Shown: piece by piece, positions 21,997 through 33,749 of the stretch | Numbering within the stretch: the first letter of the stretch is position 1 | Layout: the number at the start of each line of letters is the position of its first letter | Assembly (NCBI GenBank): GCA_907164885.2 | Contig: OU015493.1 | Location: 55,358,302 to 55,422,301 of the forward strand | Origin: Dolomedes plantarius | Taxonomy: Eukaryota; Arthropoda; Arachnida; Araneae; Dolomedidae | Length of the DNA stretch: 64,000 nucleotides | Direction: 5' to 3' | The notes under the pieces: model-generated | Databases searched by the model: none | Told to the model about the DNA's origin: nothing | What the model saw: the letters and a program-made list of their open reading frames with translations, nothing else | Position numbers and translations under genes: made by a program

Positions 21997-23834
21997 TCTA
22001 GTTAAAAGTTTTTCTGGAATGCTACAAATACACAAACCCCAGTATTAGAACCTCCACTCTTTGATATCGGACAACCTGAGGACAAACTCCATGAAAATGG
22101 GCGTAGCTTAAATATTGTAAACGCTGGTCCTATCCGAAAACTAAAAGGCGGCGAGCAATAATTATATTGCTGAGCCCACGAAATCAGCAACTAGCTTACT
22201 GTAAAAACACTTTTGCATAAATTCTCTAATTTGCGGGATTAAGAAAGGAAATTTTAATATGTAGTAGTCGTTGAAAACTGTACAATAAACTTCATAATAA
22301 CATCAGATTTACACTTCAGTTAAAAAAGGGGCACTCAATTTTACCTTCAGATAGAAAAAAAAGAAAGAAGAAAGAACCTATTTTTTCTTTTTGTTACTAA
22401 AGGGCAGGTAATAGTTAAGTCATAAAAAACAGAAATGAAATAATGCGTTTCTGTTTTTTCTCTTAACTTATTTAGCATTTTTAAAACTGGAATCATTCCT
22501 AAAACTAAATTAAATAAATTCGGTATCCGTGATCCGGCTTTTGACTGGTCATGACTTCTTAGCTGAACATCTGAGCAGCTTAAAAATTCTACACAACCCT
22601 TTCTGCACTACTTGTGACAAACCACAAGTTATGGACATTTCCCACCTCCAGACCTGTGAGGCAATGTCGGCTGGGATATCTGTATAGCAGGCATTGGGAG
22701 GCAAGAGCACTGAGCAATTAATATGTCCTGCTTCCTTCTTCGTTTTACTTTTTATCGTGTGGTTGTTTGTTTTCTTCTTGTATATTTTATCTTGTTGTTT
22801 TTGTTTATTGCTTGCCAAGGGAAAAAAATATTTCTGGTGGTTCAGTACTTAATTCCTCTCAAGCACAGTAGCTTTAAAAATATTGCATACATCGCCTGAA
22901 AGCTGTATGTAAGAGGAGTAACGAACTGTATAATTTTTGGGGAGTTGTTTAACCTTTGGACTTATTTACCCGAAATTTTTCAAGTACATGCAAATATTCT
23001 TAAACCAGAAAGACTTTGGTCGCTAGCATATCGCAGACAAGTACGTCACATTCTTAAATATTATTCTTATGAGCCTCATCATATGACATTTTGTTACGAC
23101 CAGTTTAACCAAATAAAGGATTTATTGATATTCAGATAATTTCGGAATATTCATTCGTAGAATTAATAATACCTTATAATCTCCCCGATGCTATAAAATA
23201 TTCGTCTAGGAATAATGTTAATGATATTCTAGGAAAGGATATATGTGTCTCTCGTGTATTAGACTAAATAACTTCTTTCTAATGCAATATTCATCTCAAA
23301 TATTGTATGAAATTCCCGGTAGAATTTCAGATAAACCGTTTAATGGACTTGCGTGGAATGTCCAGTATTTTATCGTTGAATAAGAAAGCTCTTAACAAAC
23401 ACTCTTCTCTCGCAAATGTATGTTTGATCGTGAAGAGGAAAGACTTATTCAGAAATGTTGCCATTTAATGCAGCTATGGCATTAGTTCGCCGAGGTGTTT
23501 TTTTTCAGTAAGAAGCAGGTTGTTCGGTGATATAACACTGTAATGGAAATATCGCCAATTTTTCATAAATCTCATGATTTTTATAACTGAATACTTTCAA
23601 CCATGCCTTTACTTAAGATATACGTTTTTAAGAAGAGTAGGTACTTCGTAAAATAAATAGCAAATATCAAAACTGGTAATTGTTACTTATGTTGTTTGCC
23701 TATTTGGGGACACAGTAGTTTCCATTATGAGCAGAGAAAATCGATTGCGAATTACCTGTCAGAAATAGTATATGAGTCAACAATTATATTTTGTAGGTAT
23801 CCTTTGTTTTATGCTCCGAAGGTCTTATAAAGAA
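21997..23834. other. No feature seen
   Basis: Segments around 20560-20780 and 23250-23480 share interrupted similarity (ATATTCATCTCAA, TGGAATGTC or TGGAGAATGTC, ATTTTATC), suggesting an ancient dispersed repeat. No ends could be defined. Confidence 0.3.
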
Positions 23835-23884
23835 CTCGTGGCACGGCTCTGTAAAGTCTCGGGGAGCCACGAGACTTTACAGAG
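23835..23884. other. Two overlapping perfect hairpins
   Basis: CTCTGTAAAGTCTCG (23847-23861) pairs perfectly with CGAGACTTTACAGAG (23870-23884) around an 8-nt loop. CTCGTGGC (23835-23842) pairs with GCCACGAG (23866-23873). The two right arms overlap, so only one fold can form at a time. Function unknown. Confidence 0.8.
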
Positions 23885-25434
23885 AGGATTAAAAATAAAA
23901 TAACTAAAACAACAGAAAGCAAAAAAAAAGTTAATATGACTTAAAACATCAATTTCAGATTTTAACTGCGCACTTCGGTGCTTTGTTAGACAGTATGTTT
24001 ATAGCATCATTCCAACAAAAGGTACGACAAAAACGGTGTTATATCCCATTTTATTAACCACTGGGACTCAATTACATTTCTTAACAGAGTTTTAATGGGA
24101 TATTAGTCATTTTAATCAGTCTTCTACTTTAAGATAATGCATGATGTCAAACAAAACAAACCGTTAGCTAGAAAGAAAAATAATAAATAATGTTGTCATT
24201 CCCCAAAGGAATAATTTTGCATTAAACAAAAAAAAAATATGAATACAATGCTTTGGAGTTACGTTTCCCAAATGTAACGTGAAAAGAAATTTTAAACTTA
24301 TAGAATAATTCGTGACCATCTTAAAATTGCTGCTACATTCATTTTAAAAGTAAGCAAATAATAGGACACACATATTTTGCATAAATTAATAAAATGATTA
24401 ATTTATACAAATAAATAACACACTTTCGACGTTTCTACAGACAAAATTTATTTATTCCAAATACGAAAAGACGGCCGACAAGCCTGGCATGTATAAATAG
24501 TTAAAACTTAAATTTTCAGAAACAGGTTATGATGAGTTTGGTCTAGGGAAGAAGGGTTTCTATCAACAAGTCCTGCTTAACCACTTCACTTAGATGTGAA
24601 AAATTTGTGATTAGGAAATTAAGTACCAGAACTTGGATATTTGATATCACAAGATTTTTTAGTCATAACATTTATTTTGAAGCTTGGCATTCTTTTACTT
24701 TTTAAAAGTTTTTTTAGGTGATTTGTAATTACAGTACTGATAAGTTTTTTTGCTTTTATGCAATTTTTTTATTCAAAATAATATCATAATTATTTTTTTT
24801 ATTTGATTGCTTTATAAAGTGCACAAAATGTTTTGCAGTGGGGAAGTTTACGTATAGGAGTTAATATATTTTTTAAAAAGATCCTATAACCTTTCCATAA
24901 ATCAAAAGAAGGAAATTTTATTTGTATAGCTTTTCATTTAACTACATTAATACCCCAAAGTTACACGATAGGTGGGACCGAAGAAAGATCGCGTAAGTCG
25001 GGGTACAACTTTGCATATAAATAAACATAAATTGTGTCTGATTCGGATCAAGAACTTACAAAAACACCAATTTAAAGGGAAAATATTGCATTAAAAAGAA
25101 ATATTGTGTTGGATATTAATATTTCACATATGTACAAGATATTTGTTTTTAAAATTATGTAGATCGTTTTAAAAAATCCAATAAAGTAGTTTGCCGCATT
25201 AACGTCTTTTTTTCGAGAAAGATTTTTTAATTGCAGACTAACATTTTTTTTAGTTATTCCCTGCTTTGTTGTGATCACGCAATCTTTATTAGAGTCTACA
25301 TTCTCCAAAATCTGTAACCCTTGTGTCGTGACCTTGTGGTTAAGTACTCATTTATCGTCTTCATGGACACATAAACTACTCTTTCCTTACATATATACAG
25401 ATTTCTTGTTTAGTCACACATAATATATATATAT
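23885..25434. other. AT-rich DNA, no feature seen
   Basis: No element ends or coding motifs were recognised. Confidence 0.4.
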
Positions 25435-25464
25435 AGTTATTTATTTATTTATTTATTTATTTAT
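25435..25464. repeat. (TTTA)n microsatellite
   Basis: About seven units of TTTA. Confidence 0.95.
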
Positions 25465-25648
25465 ATGCACAACAACTATGATACAACATTTTCTGGAACA
25501 GCACAATCATCACTCGAATACCAGACAGAGAGAGAGGGGGAGTCATAACTCAGTTCAGGCTACAGTCCAGCATGGAGACGGTTGCACCTCTCCGAGTTCT
25601 CTCTATCACCTTAGCTATCTCTGCCTTGATATCTGTTCGTTCTTCCTT

Positions 25649-25865
25649 TTATATCTCCTCTTTCAGAAAATTCAAGGATTCGGCCTCCGCGTGGGAAACA
25701 AGCCTGCGGTTTCCGGACCGATCGTGTGTCGGCACATCTTGTCTCCCTGTGGTGGCTCTGATAATCTTAAATTGAAAACTCCACAACGAGTTGTTAACGA
25801 CCCCGTCAATTTTGCTTAAAATGATAGCATTTGGGGAGGCTTTTTCCCCTTCTAGCCCCACGACG
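25649..25865 (-). repeat. Dispersed repeat shared with 40270-40580
   Basis: GAGTTGTTAACGACCCCGTC, TTTTGCTTAAAATGATAGC and GGAGGCTTTTTCC recur, diverged, at about 40385-40455 and again at 40498-40562, so the other locus holds two tandem relatives. A 70-codon minus-strand ORF spans this copy. It lies just downstream of the pogo remnant on the same strand, so it may be that element's 3' region. Confidence 0.5.
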
Positions 25866-25888
25866 TGTGTGGGCTCCTCACACTTTGC

Positions 25889-26278
25889 TCAATTGCGCTG
25901 AGCTTCTGTTAAGTTTATGATTGTCATTGGGTTTTCTTGTGGAATTGGGTCTGAAATGTCGGATTCTTCAGTGATGCTTTGGTCACGCATCTCTATGAGA
26001 TCAGCAATTGTCAGATCCTTAAGATGAGAATCCAACAGATCATCCATTCCATCATCTCCATCGATTTCCATATCTAATTGCCTGGCAAGACCGACCACTT
26101 CTTCTATCACACGAGCAATATGATCAGTTTTGAGAGTTGTTTCCATCTCGTTTTTAAAAAGAAATATTGGACAAATTTTCTTCCAGACACCATGAAATGT
26201 TTCTTGGGAAATTTCATTCCGAGATTTAAAAAGGGGGGAAAATGTAAAATAAAAAAAAACAGGTAATTCCGAGTTCAC
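25889..26278 (-). pseudogene. pogo/Tigger-like transposase, C-terminal remnant
   Basis: The 129-codon ORF contains SQETFHGVWKKICPIF, then HIARVIEEVVGLARQLDMEI, then DDLLDSHLKDLTIADLIEM. This order is characteristic of the C-terminal end of Tigger/Jerky-like DDE_1 transposases, where the ...HGVWKKL-CP... segment follows the catalytic core and an acidic EELLESH..LT..EL stretch ends the protein. The first 15-20 codons of the ORF are likely not original. The CENP-B-type DNA-binding domain and the catalytic DDE region are absent from the flanks on either strand, so this is a fragment of a cut-and-paste transposase and not an active enzyme. A domesticated C-terminal exon cannot be excluded but nothing supports it. 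Confidence 0.75.
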
Positions 26279-26744
26279 GTATGTCGAAGTAGCATAAGTT
26301 TGGGTATTGCTGTTTATGGAACATTATACTATGAATTATAAAAAAATACACTATTTTAACGTAGTTATAATAAATGATTTTTTAAGGGGTTATATCCCTC
26401 ATTAGCGTCACATTCAGTATATCATTCTAGCTGAAGGAAGATCTATAGAAAGGTACAGAAATATATAAATTTCTCTGTGCCATATATTAAGCGGCTGTTT
26501 TCTACTCAAGAACACATTTACTAAGATATAAATTACTTTGATAATTACTTTTTCTTTCAGACGCGGCAGGTACTTTGTCACTTTGATAATTACCGCTCGC
26601 TAGACATGCGGGAGACTTTCTTTTCTATATACCAGTAACTGGCACTTACATAAGACGAAATAGAAAATTTTATAAGTAATGTCAGAAAAGATACACAAAA
26701 AATGTCACAACTATATATGCTGTTGCTGAAAAAAGAGTAAAAAA
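26279..26744. other. AT-rich DNA, no feature seen
   Basis: No ORF or repeat end. Confidence 0.4.
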
Positions 26745-26850
26745 ACCCTCAACTTATGGTAGAAACTTTTTATTAAGTAACCTTTATCCTGCAGGTAGAA
26801 GAAAAAACATCTTTCTGTATTCTGCAAGTGGGAGAAAAAAATTATTTGTA
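26745..26850. repeat. Left member of a distant inverted pair
   Basis: ATTAAGTAACCTTTATCCTG, GTAGAAGAAAAAACATC and TGTATTCTGCAAGTGGGAGA match the reverse complement of 29995-30105 with substitutions. The two may be ends of one 3.3-kb element or two independent copies of a dispersed repeat. A weaker relative occurs near 30720-30765. Confidence 0.55.
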
Positions 26851-27274
26851 GCATACAAAATTTTTGCTCTTGAAATTTTCATAAAACAATCATGGGGGAA
26901 AAATGTCGTTCTGAAGTATAATTTGCTGTAATAGATATGCTTATGTAAACCTGGAGAAAATGAAAAATGGTATTTATTATCTTGCAGGAAACTTATCGAA
27001 AGACAACAGTTAATATACTACAACAATATGGTGATTTTCAAAAAATGTGGGGTTCTTACGAATTTTTAATCATATTGATAAAGTTTAATTGAATTGACTC
27101 TACGGTCTGTACAGTAAATCTTTAAAAAAAATCTCTTTCATGAATCAGTGATGGGGAAATATTGAATCTCTAAAAGAATAAGACACTGTATTGTACTGTC
27201 TGAAGTATGCAGAAGGATGACTGTGGTACGTTTCATTTATTATAAATTCCTTTTTCTCTATAATATAATCATCT
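26851..27274. other. AT-rich DNA, no feature seen
   Basis: Nothing recognised. Confidence 0.4.
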
Positions 27275-27460
27275 CACTTAACCAAAAATCGAGTCCAAAA
27301 GCAAAACCCTCCCAACCGAAGGCATGCGGCTAGTTTGGCTGAAAACGCTTGGTCGCTATATAATTATGTCACTTAACCAAAAAGTAAGTCCAAAAGCGAA
27401 ACCGTCCCAACCGAAGGCATGAGGCAAGTTTGGCTGAAATCGCATATTCGCTGAGTGTAG
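27275..27460. repeat. 95-bp tandem duplication
   Basis: CACTTAACCAAAAA occurs at 27275 and 27370. Both copies continue with GTCCAAAAGC(A/G)AAACC, TCCCAACCGAAGGCATG and GTTTGGCTGAAA. Confidence 0.85.
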
Positions 27461-29199
27461 TTCTGCACGCATAAGAAAGTCCGACTTTCAGAAAATTAGT
27501 TCAGGGTCATTGTAACCTGTCAGTACCTACTCAAGGAGGAGTATGTATTCGGAAATTACAGCGACCACAGCTTTCGCTTATACGCCTTGTCAAAATGTCG
27601 ACCGGTCGCTAAGCAGCAATTCCTGTACTCGCAGTCGAGGGTTAATTTCCCATGTTCGGTGACATTTTTCAATATTATTGGCCCACGAGTACCTGATGTA
27701 CAGTACAGATCCGCCATCCAAAAAGGCAACCCCGGGCTCTCAAGGAGGAGTAAGTGTAGGTTACCTACGTATGCCTCTCTTAGCTTGGACGAGTCCAGTA
27801 TCCGGCGGGAACCACGTAGAGGTGGGGGTACCGATGGCAATCAAAATGGCTCCTACAACTCCAACAGAGGATACGACTCCCCTAAGAGAACCATAGTTAC
27901 TCTCGCCATTATCCGCACTTAAATGGATTTCATCACTTTGAAATTTAGTGCTCTGGAGATAAGTCACACTGCACCAACGCCAGAATCCTTGAAACAAAGT
28001 ATTTGAGATTTTTAAAAATTTAAGGAATACAGTTGACGCGTATTTTCTAGTATCAATGCATGAATCAAAAGAAATAATATAAATTTTCAATTAAGGAGTT
28101 ATTCTAAGGGATTCGACGATCAGCATATTGATCTGACAAGTGAGTTGGTTACTGTCGCGGTGTCCCGCGCATTGTACGAAAGAAAGCCGAAATTGAACTT
28201 GTATTGTAGACAGTCGACGAGAAGAAAATAAGTGGAGATGACGTAATAGATATGAAAAAAATTAGGGGATGCAAGATGCAGAAAAACATAATGGTGAACA
28301 GAATAATAAAAGGGAAGCAGGACAGAATAATTGGAGTAGAATTTATTGTAGGAATAAAATGACCCCACATACACGGAGGTCAGCAAGGGAGAATGAGACG
28401 ATTGAAGGGAATATAAAGATACGCCCACGACTCGAGGAATGGTCAAGAAGGGATATAAGTTGTAAACCGCGAACCAATAAGGATAAGGGCGTCGAAATGA
28501 GATGAAGGGAAATAACCAATGAAAGAGCGGTGAAAAAGCCAATTAAAGAAACATATAGGGAGTTTAAGAAAAGACTAGAGAGAGCGTATAGAATAGAAGG
28601 AGGATGAACATATAGCACAGCTCTTAAGGAAACCGTAGACGTGAAGAGGCGATCAGTCGATCAGCTAAATACTTATATATGAAGATGAGCCTGTGATGAA
28701 AAATATAGTCTCATAGGTAGTCACTGGCGGAATAAGATGAAGAGTAATGAATGCTCTCGAATAAATGAAGAGGAGAGCGGCAGAGCAAGTCGCTTGACGA
28801 TCCGCATACGGAGATTTGAAGAAGTCAGTCCTAGCCATGACTGATGCGTTATTGATGTTGAGAGCCCTAGCAACCACTGATGTACTGAAGAAGACAATCG
28901 CGACCGCAGATGATATACAGTCAACGCAAACAATTGCCAGTGAGCCAATATCCCGACCGCCCTGCATACTTCATCCGGATCCGATTCCGAGGTAGATGAC
29001 AAGAATAACTCCAGGTGCCCACATCATTTCCTAGATTATTCCTGAATAGTCAACTAGTGAAGGTAGTGTGAATTTTGATATAGCTGTTTGACCTATGCTT
29101 CATTTGCCCAAGTAAAATAAGAGTGTCGTTAACGAGTAAATGTCTATATCAATAAGTAAATCATACATCGAGTAACTAATGAGAATTGAGGGTATTAAA
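27461..29199. other. Unassigned, locally GC-richer and purine-rich
   Basis: Includes overlapping ORFs of 90-140 codons on both strands around 27556-28090 and 28120-28620. None contains a motif I recognise and all overlap one another, which suggests they arise from composition and not from selection. The A/G-rich part resembles 16985-17460. Confidence 0.35.
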
Positions 29200-29424
29200 T
29201 TAATGTTTTTTCCAATGCGGAGGCACTTGTCGTCAAACATTCGCCTATTCTACGCCGCAATTTTACTGCCCATTTTATTGTGGGGGCACCATATAGGCGG
29301 ACAGCATTACCCCCTATGAAGGGACGACACGAGCGGAGGCAATTTTAGTGGCGCGACGCCAGGATTCGATCCGAGCACCCTCAGCACCGAAAACCAGAGC
29401 GCTGTACAACTGGGCCGCCACAAG
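29200..29424 (-). mobile_element. tRNA-derived SINE (family 2)
   Basis: On the minus strand the segment starts GGCGGCCCAGTTGTACAGCG and contains the B box in TGCTCGGATCGAATCCTG. TTTCGGTGCTGAGGGTGCTC is identical to 57713-57732. The two loci diverge after the tRNA-like head, so they share a head with different or diverged tails. Confidence 0.7.
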
Positions 29425-29994
29425 ACCTTTAAATTCAAAATATGAAAAATTAGAAAATTATTAATGATCGATTGACAATATAGTTTAGTGCTAATAATGA
29501 TTGTTACCAAGTGTATATGTTTATGTGTTCATAATTAAGGTTATAGAACTTTATACATGGAAAGACTAACTGAATTATTATAATTGTGCATGTTAATGGT
29601 TATCTAGTGGCATAATTGATATTTGAATGAATAGAACATAATGAATAATATAATTAAGGAAGAGAGAATAATATAGATTTTCATGCCAATAGTAAATGTT
29701 TTTATATAAAATGTATTTATGTGTTTATTGTCAATAAAATAATTTGTTATTTAAACTCAGAGTAATAGTGTGAATGTCACAACGAATTAGTCGATGTACT
29801 AACACCATACGAAAGGGAGGTTGATCGGGATTATATTGATCTTTTACATTAATTAATTAATAATACCTTTCCTGTTTAAATTTCCCCGTCACAGTTATCT
29901 TTCGAAATTTTTCCAACCGTACGGGAAAGAGTGTCAGTGTTTTCGTTATGGTTTACACAAGCTGATATATTCCAGCAAATAAAACTTCAAGACG
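29425..29994. other. AT-rich DNA, possible retroelement end
   Basis: AATAAA at 29734 followed by ACTCAGAGTAATAGTG resembles 18238-18275. No LTR partner was identified. Confidence 0.3.
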
Positions 29995-30105
29995 AGATTT
30001 TTTCCCTCTCATACCTGGTTATTTTTCTCCTATCAGAATACATGAAGAGAGATTTTCTTCTGCCAGTAGAAAAAAGGCTACTTAATATTAAGTTTTAATC
30101 AAAAA
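29995..30105. repeat. Right member of the distant inverted pair
   Basis: Reverse complement of 26745-26850 with substitutions (ATTAAGTAGCC, GCAGAAGAAAATC, TGTATTCTGATAGGAGAAAA on the minus strand). Confidence 0.55.
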
Positions 30106-31283
30106 ATGATAAAATTTTACTCGAGCAACGAAGAAACCGGTTATGATTTTTTTCTATTTCTCATATTTAAAAGTATATATACGAATTAATATGGCTATCT
30201 AAATGTACATAAATGTGCCTTGATTTTATCTAATTATTTCACTAAAATTATTTATTTCCTTGTGAAACTAGAATGTGATATGTAAATTACTAAAATTATA
30301 CATTGTTTCAGTATAAATTAAATTCGCAAGTTCAACAAGATTATACATGCTCCTGTGAAGAAAAAGAAGGTAAGGGTTTCAAAAAATTATTTTACTTGTG
30401 ACGGAGCAGTATTATGGATAGAGAAATAGAATATTCGTCCTGCATGAAGAGGAAAGATTAACTCCTTCCAACCGCGACATGAGAAAAGCTTAAATTTTTA
30501 TATCGCCAACCAATTTTTAATCCCAGTCGATCTTTATTAGTATCTATTCAAATTAATTCTATTTGTAACAAACAACAAAAATAGATTTTTGCTCTCTTAG
30601 GTGATTTGTTTCATGCATAGAATTCCCAATAACCTTTACTAGAAAGGTATATTATTGCCCTTTTCGCATATCAAAGTTAAATAATAACAAATTATAGTTG
30701 AAACTGCTTGGAATTTGAACAGGATATTTTTTCCTGGCAAAAAAACCTACTTAACATAATTTGCTGATAAATAAACTCATGAATAATGCAGTGACAAATA
30801 AATTCTAAAATTCCACATTCAACGTCAAATTCCCTATAGATTGGGATATTTAAAATTTTAGATTTGAAAGAGATGGAAAGATCATGTCGGTTGTCGCTTC
30901 AGTTTGAATTTTGAATAAGAGGCTAAAGTAAAGAAGAGGGTTTGGGAAATTTTCAAAATTCGCCGAAATCTCGCTAAAATACGACGATAACTGCAGCATA
31001 GCGGACAACATAATGACGTGTATATACAGAACATGCAGTCAGTTTTGAGCAATTTAAATAGCATGAATATTTCAGAATAAATCCTAAATGACATTCTTTC
31101 CTTATAATTAAAACTAAAGAACAGGATATTGTAATACAAACAATAAAACAAAAACAAGCACTCATAAAAAATAATAAAAAACCATATAGTCTCTTCTAAC
31201 GAAACTACCATGGGTTATTAACGTAGTATTACTTATCGTTGCTTACCTCTTTTGTATGTGTCTATGTATGTGTTATGGATATA
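30106..31283. other. AT-rich DNA, no gene seen
   Basis: A 109-codon minus-strand ORF (30882-31211) is hydrophobic and low in complexity, with no motif. Confidence 0.4.
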
Positions 31284-32502
31284 CACTCAAGAGCCAAAAC
31301 ATTATGACCACCTGTCAATAACGAGTTGGCCCACCTTTGGCGCGCAACACAGCTTCAACCCGCCTTGGCATGGACGCCACAAGTCCTTGGTAGATGGCCG
31401 GAGACAGATTATACCAGATGTTTAAGCAACGGTCACGCAAATCCGAGATATTGCGAATTGGTGGTCTTTGAACTCTGAGCTGCCGTCCCATGACATCCCA
31501 AATGTGTTCTATCAGATTGAGATCCGGTGAGTTAGGCGGCCAGGACATTAACTGGAATTTAGCATCATGTTCCTGGAACCACTCCAACACAATTTTAGCC
31601 TTGTGACACGGGGCGTTGTCCTGTTGGAACATTCCATTTCCAGCTGGAAAAACAGAGACCATGTAAGGGTGCAACTGGTCCGCAATGATGTTCAGATACC
31701 CTGTAGCATTCATGGTCTGCTCTACCACAACCACGGGTCCCAGAGACGCCCAAGAGAACATCCCCCAAAGCATAATACCGCCACCACCGGCCTGTGTATG
31801 ACCTACTGTACATTGAGGGAGCAACAGTTCGCCTGGAAGACGGCGTATCCTGACACGGCCATCGGCGTGATGAATGACAAACCGTGATTCATCTGACCAG
31901 GCAACTCTCTCCCACTGATCCATGGACCAGTCGCGATGTTCCCGGGCCCAGCGCAGGCGCAGTTGGCGATGACGCTTGGTCAGTAAAGGCAAACGAGTGG
32001 GACGTTTGCTGTGTAGCCCCATATCCAACAGTGTCCGCTGAACAGTGTGCTGCGATACTATTCTACTTGGTCCTGCATTGTATTGGGCTGTCGGCTGAGC
32101 CACTGTCTGGCTCCGGTTTTGCTTCACCATGCGAGACAGTCTCCGACGACCTTTTTCTTTGATAGCGTGTGGACGTCCAACACTATGTCATCTACTGCTG
32201 GTTTCACCGTCATTCATCCACTTTGCATAAGTACTAACAACTGTAGGTCGCGAACAACCCACGAGTCGTGCAGTTTCGGAAATACTTGTTCCGAGCCTTC
32301 GAGCCATTACAATCTGCCCTCTATCAAAGTCGCTTAGATCCGCAGCCTTTCCCATCACACACTTAAGTAAGTGAAAGAATGATTCTTCAGACTCTCCAGC
32401 AGCAGTTAAATACCACTTCCATCTGATCACGTGCCTTCCACGTCATCCAGGCGAATTCATTGCAAAATGTAGGGGTGGTCATAATGTTTTGGCTCTTGAG
32501 TG
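31284..32502 (-). mobile_element. Tc1/mariner element, DD36E type, nearly complete
   Basis: Perfect 29-bp terminal inverted repeats (outer part CACTCAAGAGCCAAAACATT) bound a 1219-bp unit, with TA on both sides (31282-31283 and 32503-32504). The single transposase gene runs on the minus strand. Intact TIRs, an exact TSD and only one obvious coding lesion mark it as one of the youngest insertions here. A TA tract follows on the right, consistent with insertion into it. Confidence 0.95.
31315..32355 (-). pseudogene. Tc1-family transposase (DD36E), one in-frame stop
   Basis: 346 codons from the ATG at 32353-32355, the length normal for Tc1-type transposases; I chose this start because [16 protein letters not shown] is the usual N-terminus and the upstream methionine reads through the TIR side. 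Order: an N-terminal helix-turn-helix (residues 5-50, SDFDRGQIV...[18 protein letters not shown]), a GRPH linker motif near 60, a second HTH (about 80-130), then the DDE domain. Catalytic residues are visible: D155 in AWSDESRF, D246 in QQDNAPCHKA, and E283 in SPDLNLIEHIWD. The D246-E283 spacing is 36 residues, not the 34 of classical Tc1, which matches the DD36E (Incomer/IC) group. The only defect seen is a TGA at 32188-32190 (codon 56), most simply a CpG transition of an Arg codon. The protein would bind the TIRs and cut and paste the element at TA sites; as it stands it is truncated. Confidence 0.93.
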
Positions 32503-32580
32503 TATATATATATATGAAACGAAAAGGGTACTTGAACGTACGAATAATTTTAACTTTGTAGAGTACACGAAACACGACAA

Positions 32581-33183
32581 TGTAGACGTAGCCGGAGTGG
32601 TGATACTTTTAGTAGACCGGTACAGGAGATGGATTCCCACATAAACACTTCAGGAAACAACAGGGACACGATGAACACTTGAAATATTTTATTCCATGGA
32701 ACCAAACTTCAAGACATCTGAGAAGATACACTACTATACATACTAGTTGAATGACTTGGCACACGCTGACAACATGTTGTTTGACAATAAGGTCAACGGA
32801 CAGCCCATAACTGCCCAGGCTGGATTATCGAATATGATTACATTCTAATATATTTTGGAACAGTACGCGGACAGCGAGCAAGAACATACTGAAAAAGCGC
32901 CAAGTAAGAAGAGAGCGCGAAATCGCCCTGTCTCGCCTTTTATGCTGAGTAACTTCCGATTTTGCCGCTAGGCTTAGAATTCTTTTAATTGGTTGACCCC
33001 GATCACGTGGTACTTCCTCGAAGGGGGTCGAGATCACGGAAGTCTAAATGTAACTTTCCCGCTTATGCGTTAAATAGAATATTAGATAATTTCGATTTCG
33101 TTTTTGAAATAGGGCTGGGTTTTATTGAGGAAAAATTAAGATACGCGTTAGATATAGGACAATTAATATTAGTGGGGCGTTAT

Positions 33184-33190
<7 letters not shown>
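32581..33190 (-). mobile_element. Possible solo LTR
   Basis: The segment starts TGTAGACGTAGCCGGAG and ends GGGGCGTTATTATTACA, so it has TGTA...TACA ends. On the minus strand it carries AATAAA at 32690 followed about 110 bp later by CACTCCGGCTACGTCTACA, a layout like R-U5 of a Gypsy-type LTR. No internal domain, second LTR or clear TSD was found, so this remains tentative. Confidence 0.3.

Positions 33191-33238
<48 letters not shown>
33190..33238. repeat. (CA)n(TA)n microsatellite
   Basis: CA run passing into a TA run that abuts the left LTR of the next element. The TA tract resumes after the right LTR at 38630, so the element split it. Confidence 0.95.
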
Positions 33239-33239
<1 letters not shown>

Positions 33240-33749
33240 GTAATGCCACGGGCGCGGGCCGACGAAGGAAGGCCTGAGTGGTATTTCTTTTTGAGGTAAA
33301 GATGGATGACTTGTCGCCCGGCCGTGCATCACATATTTTTAATTTTCTTTCCCGCTTTTCATCTCACCCTCGGACACATAAAACACCACAACGTTAATTT
33401 AATTACATCTTTTATTTTAAGATACACAATACAACTTCTCGGGGCAACTTACAAATCAAAAAAGCGTACAGGTTTCCATTCAGGCGGTTTATATAAACTT
33501 TGTCATGTGATCAGGATAGCGATTAGGGATTTGCTGTTGTTGATAAGTCACATGTGGTTTTATGTCATCTGCGCAAAGCCTATATGAAATCTTGACTGAC
33601 GCTACGCATGTATGGAAAAGGAAGCCATTTAATAATTTCCACTAGAGGCCTTTTAGGACATAGATTTGAAAACGAAAGTTAGCTCGTACGCCCAAGGGAA
33701 TTTAGAATAATGTTAGATTTTAAAATGGTATGGGGTTTTTAATGTTATA
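33239..33749 (-). repeat. Long terminal repeat (left)
   Basis: Starts TGTAATGCCACGGGCGCGG and ends AATGTTATA on the plus strand. Both ends are defined by loss of similarity with the second copy. Confidence 0.9.

Noticed and set aside
28120..28618. Overlapping minus-strand ORFs of up to 140 codons rich in aromatic residues
   Set aside because: They are the complement of a purine-rich stretch. Several frames are open at once and no motif is visible.
31567..32337. Plus-strand ORFs of 90-106 codons across the Tc1 transposase
   Set aside because: Antisense shadows of the DD36E transposase, which has clear catalytic motifs on the other strand.
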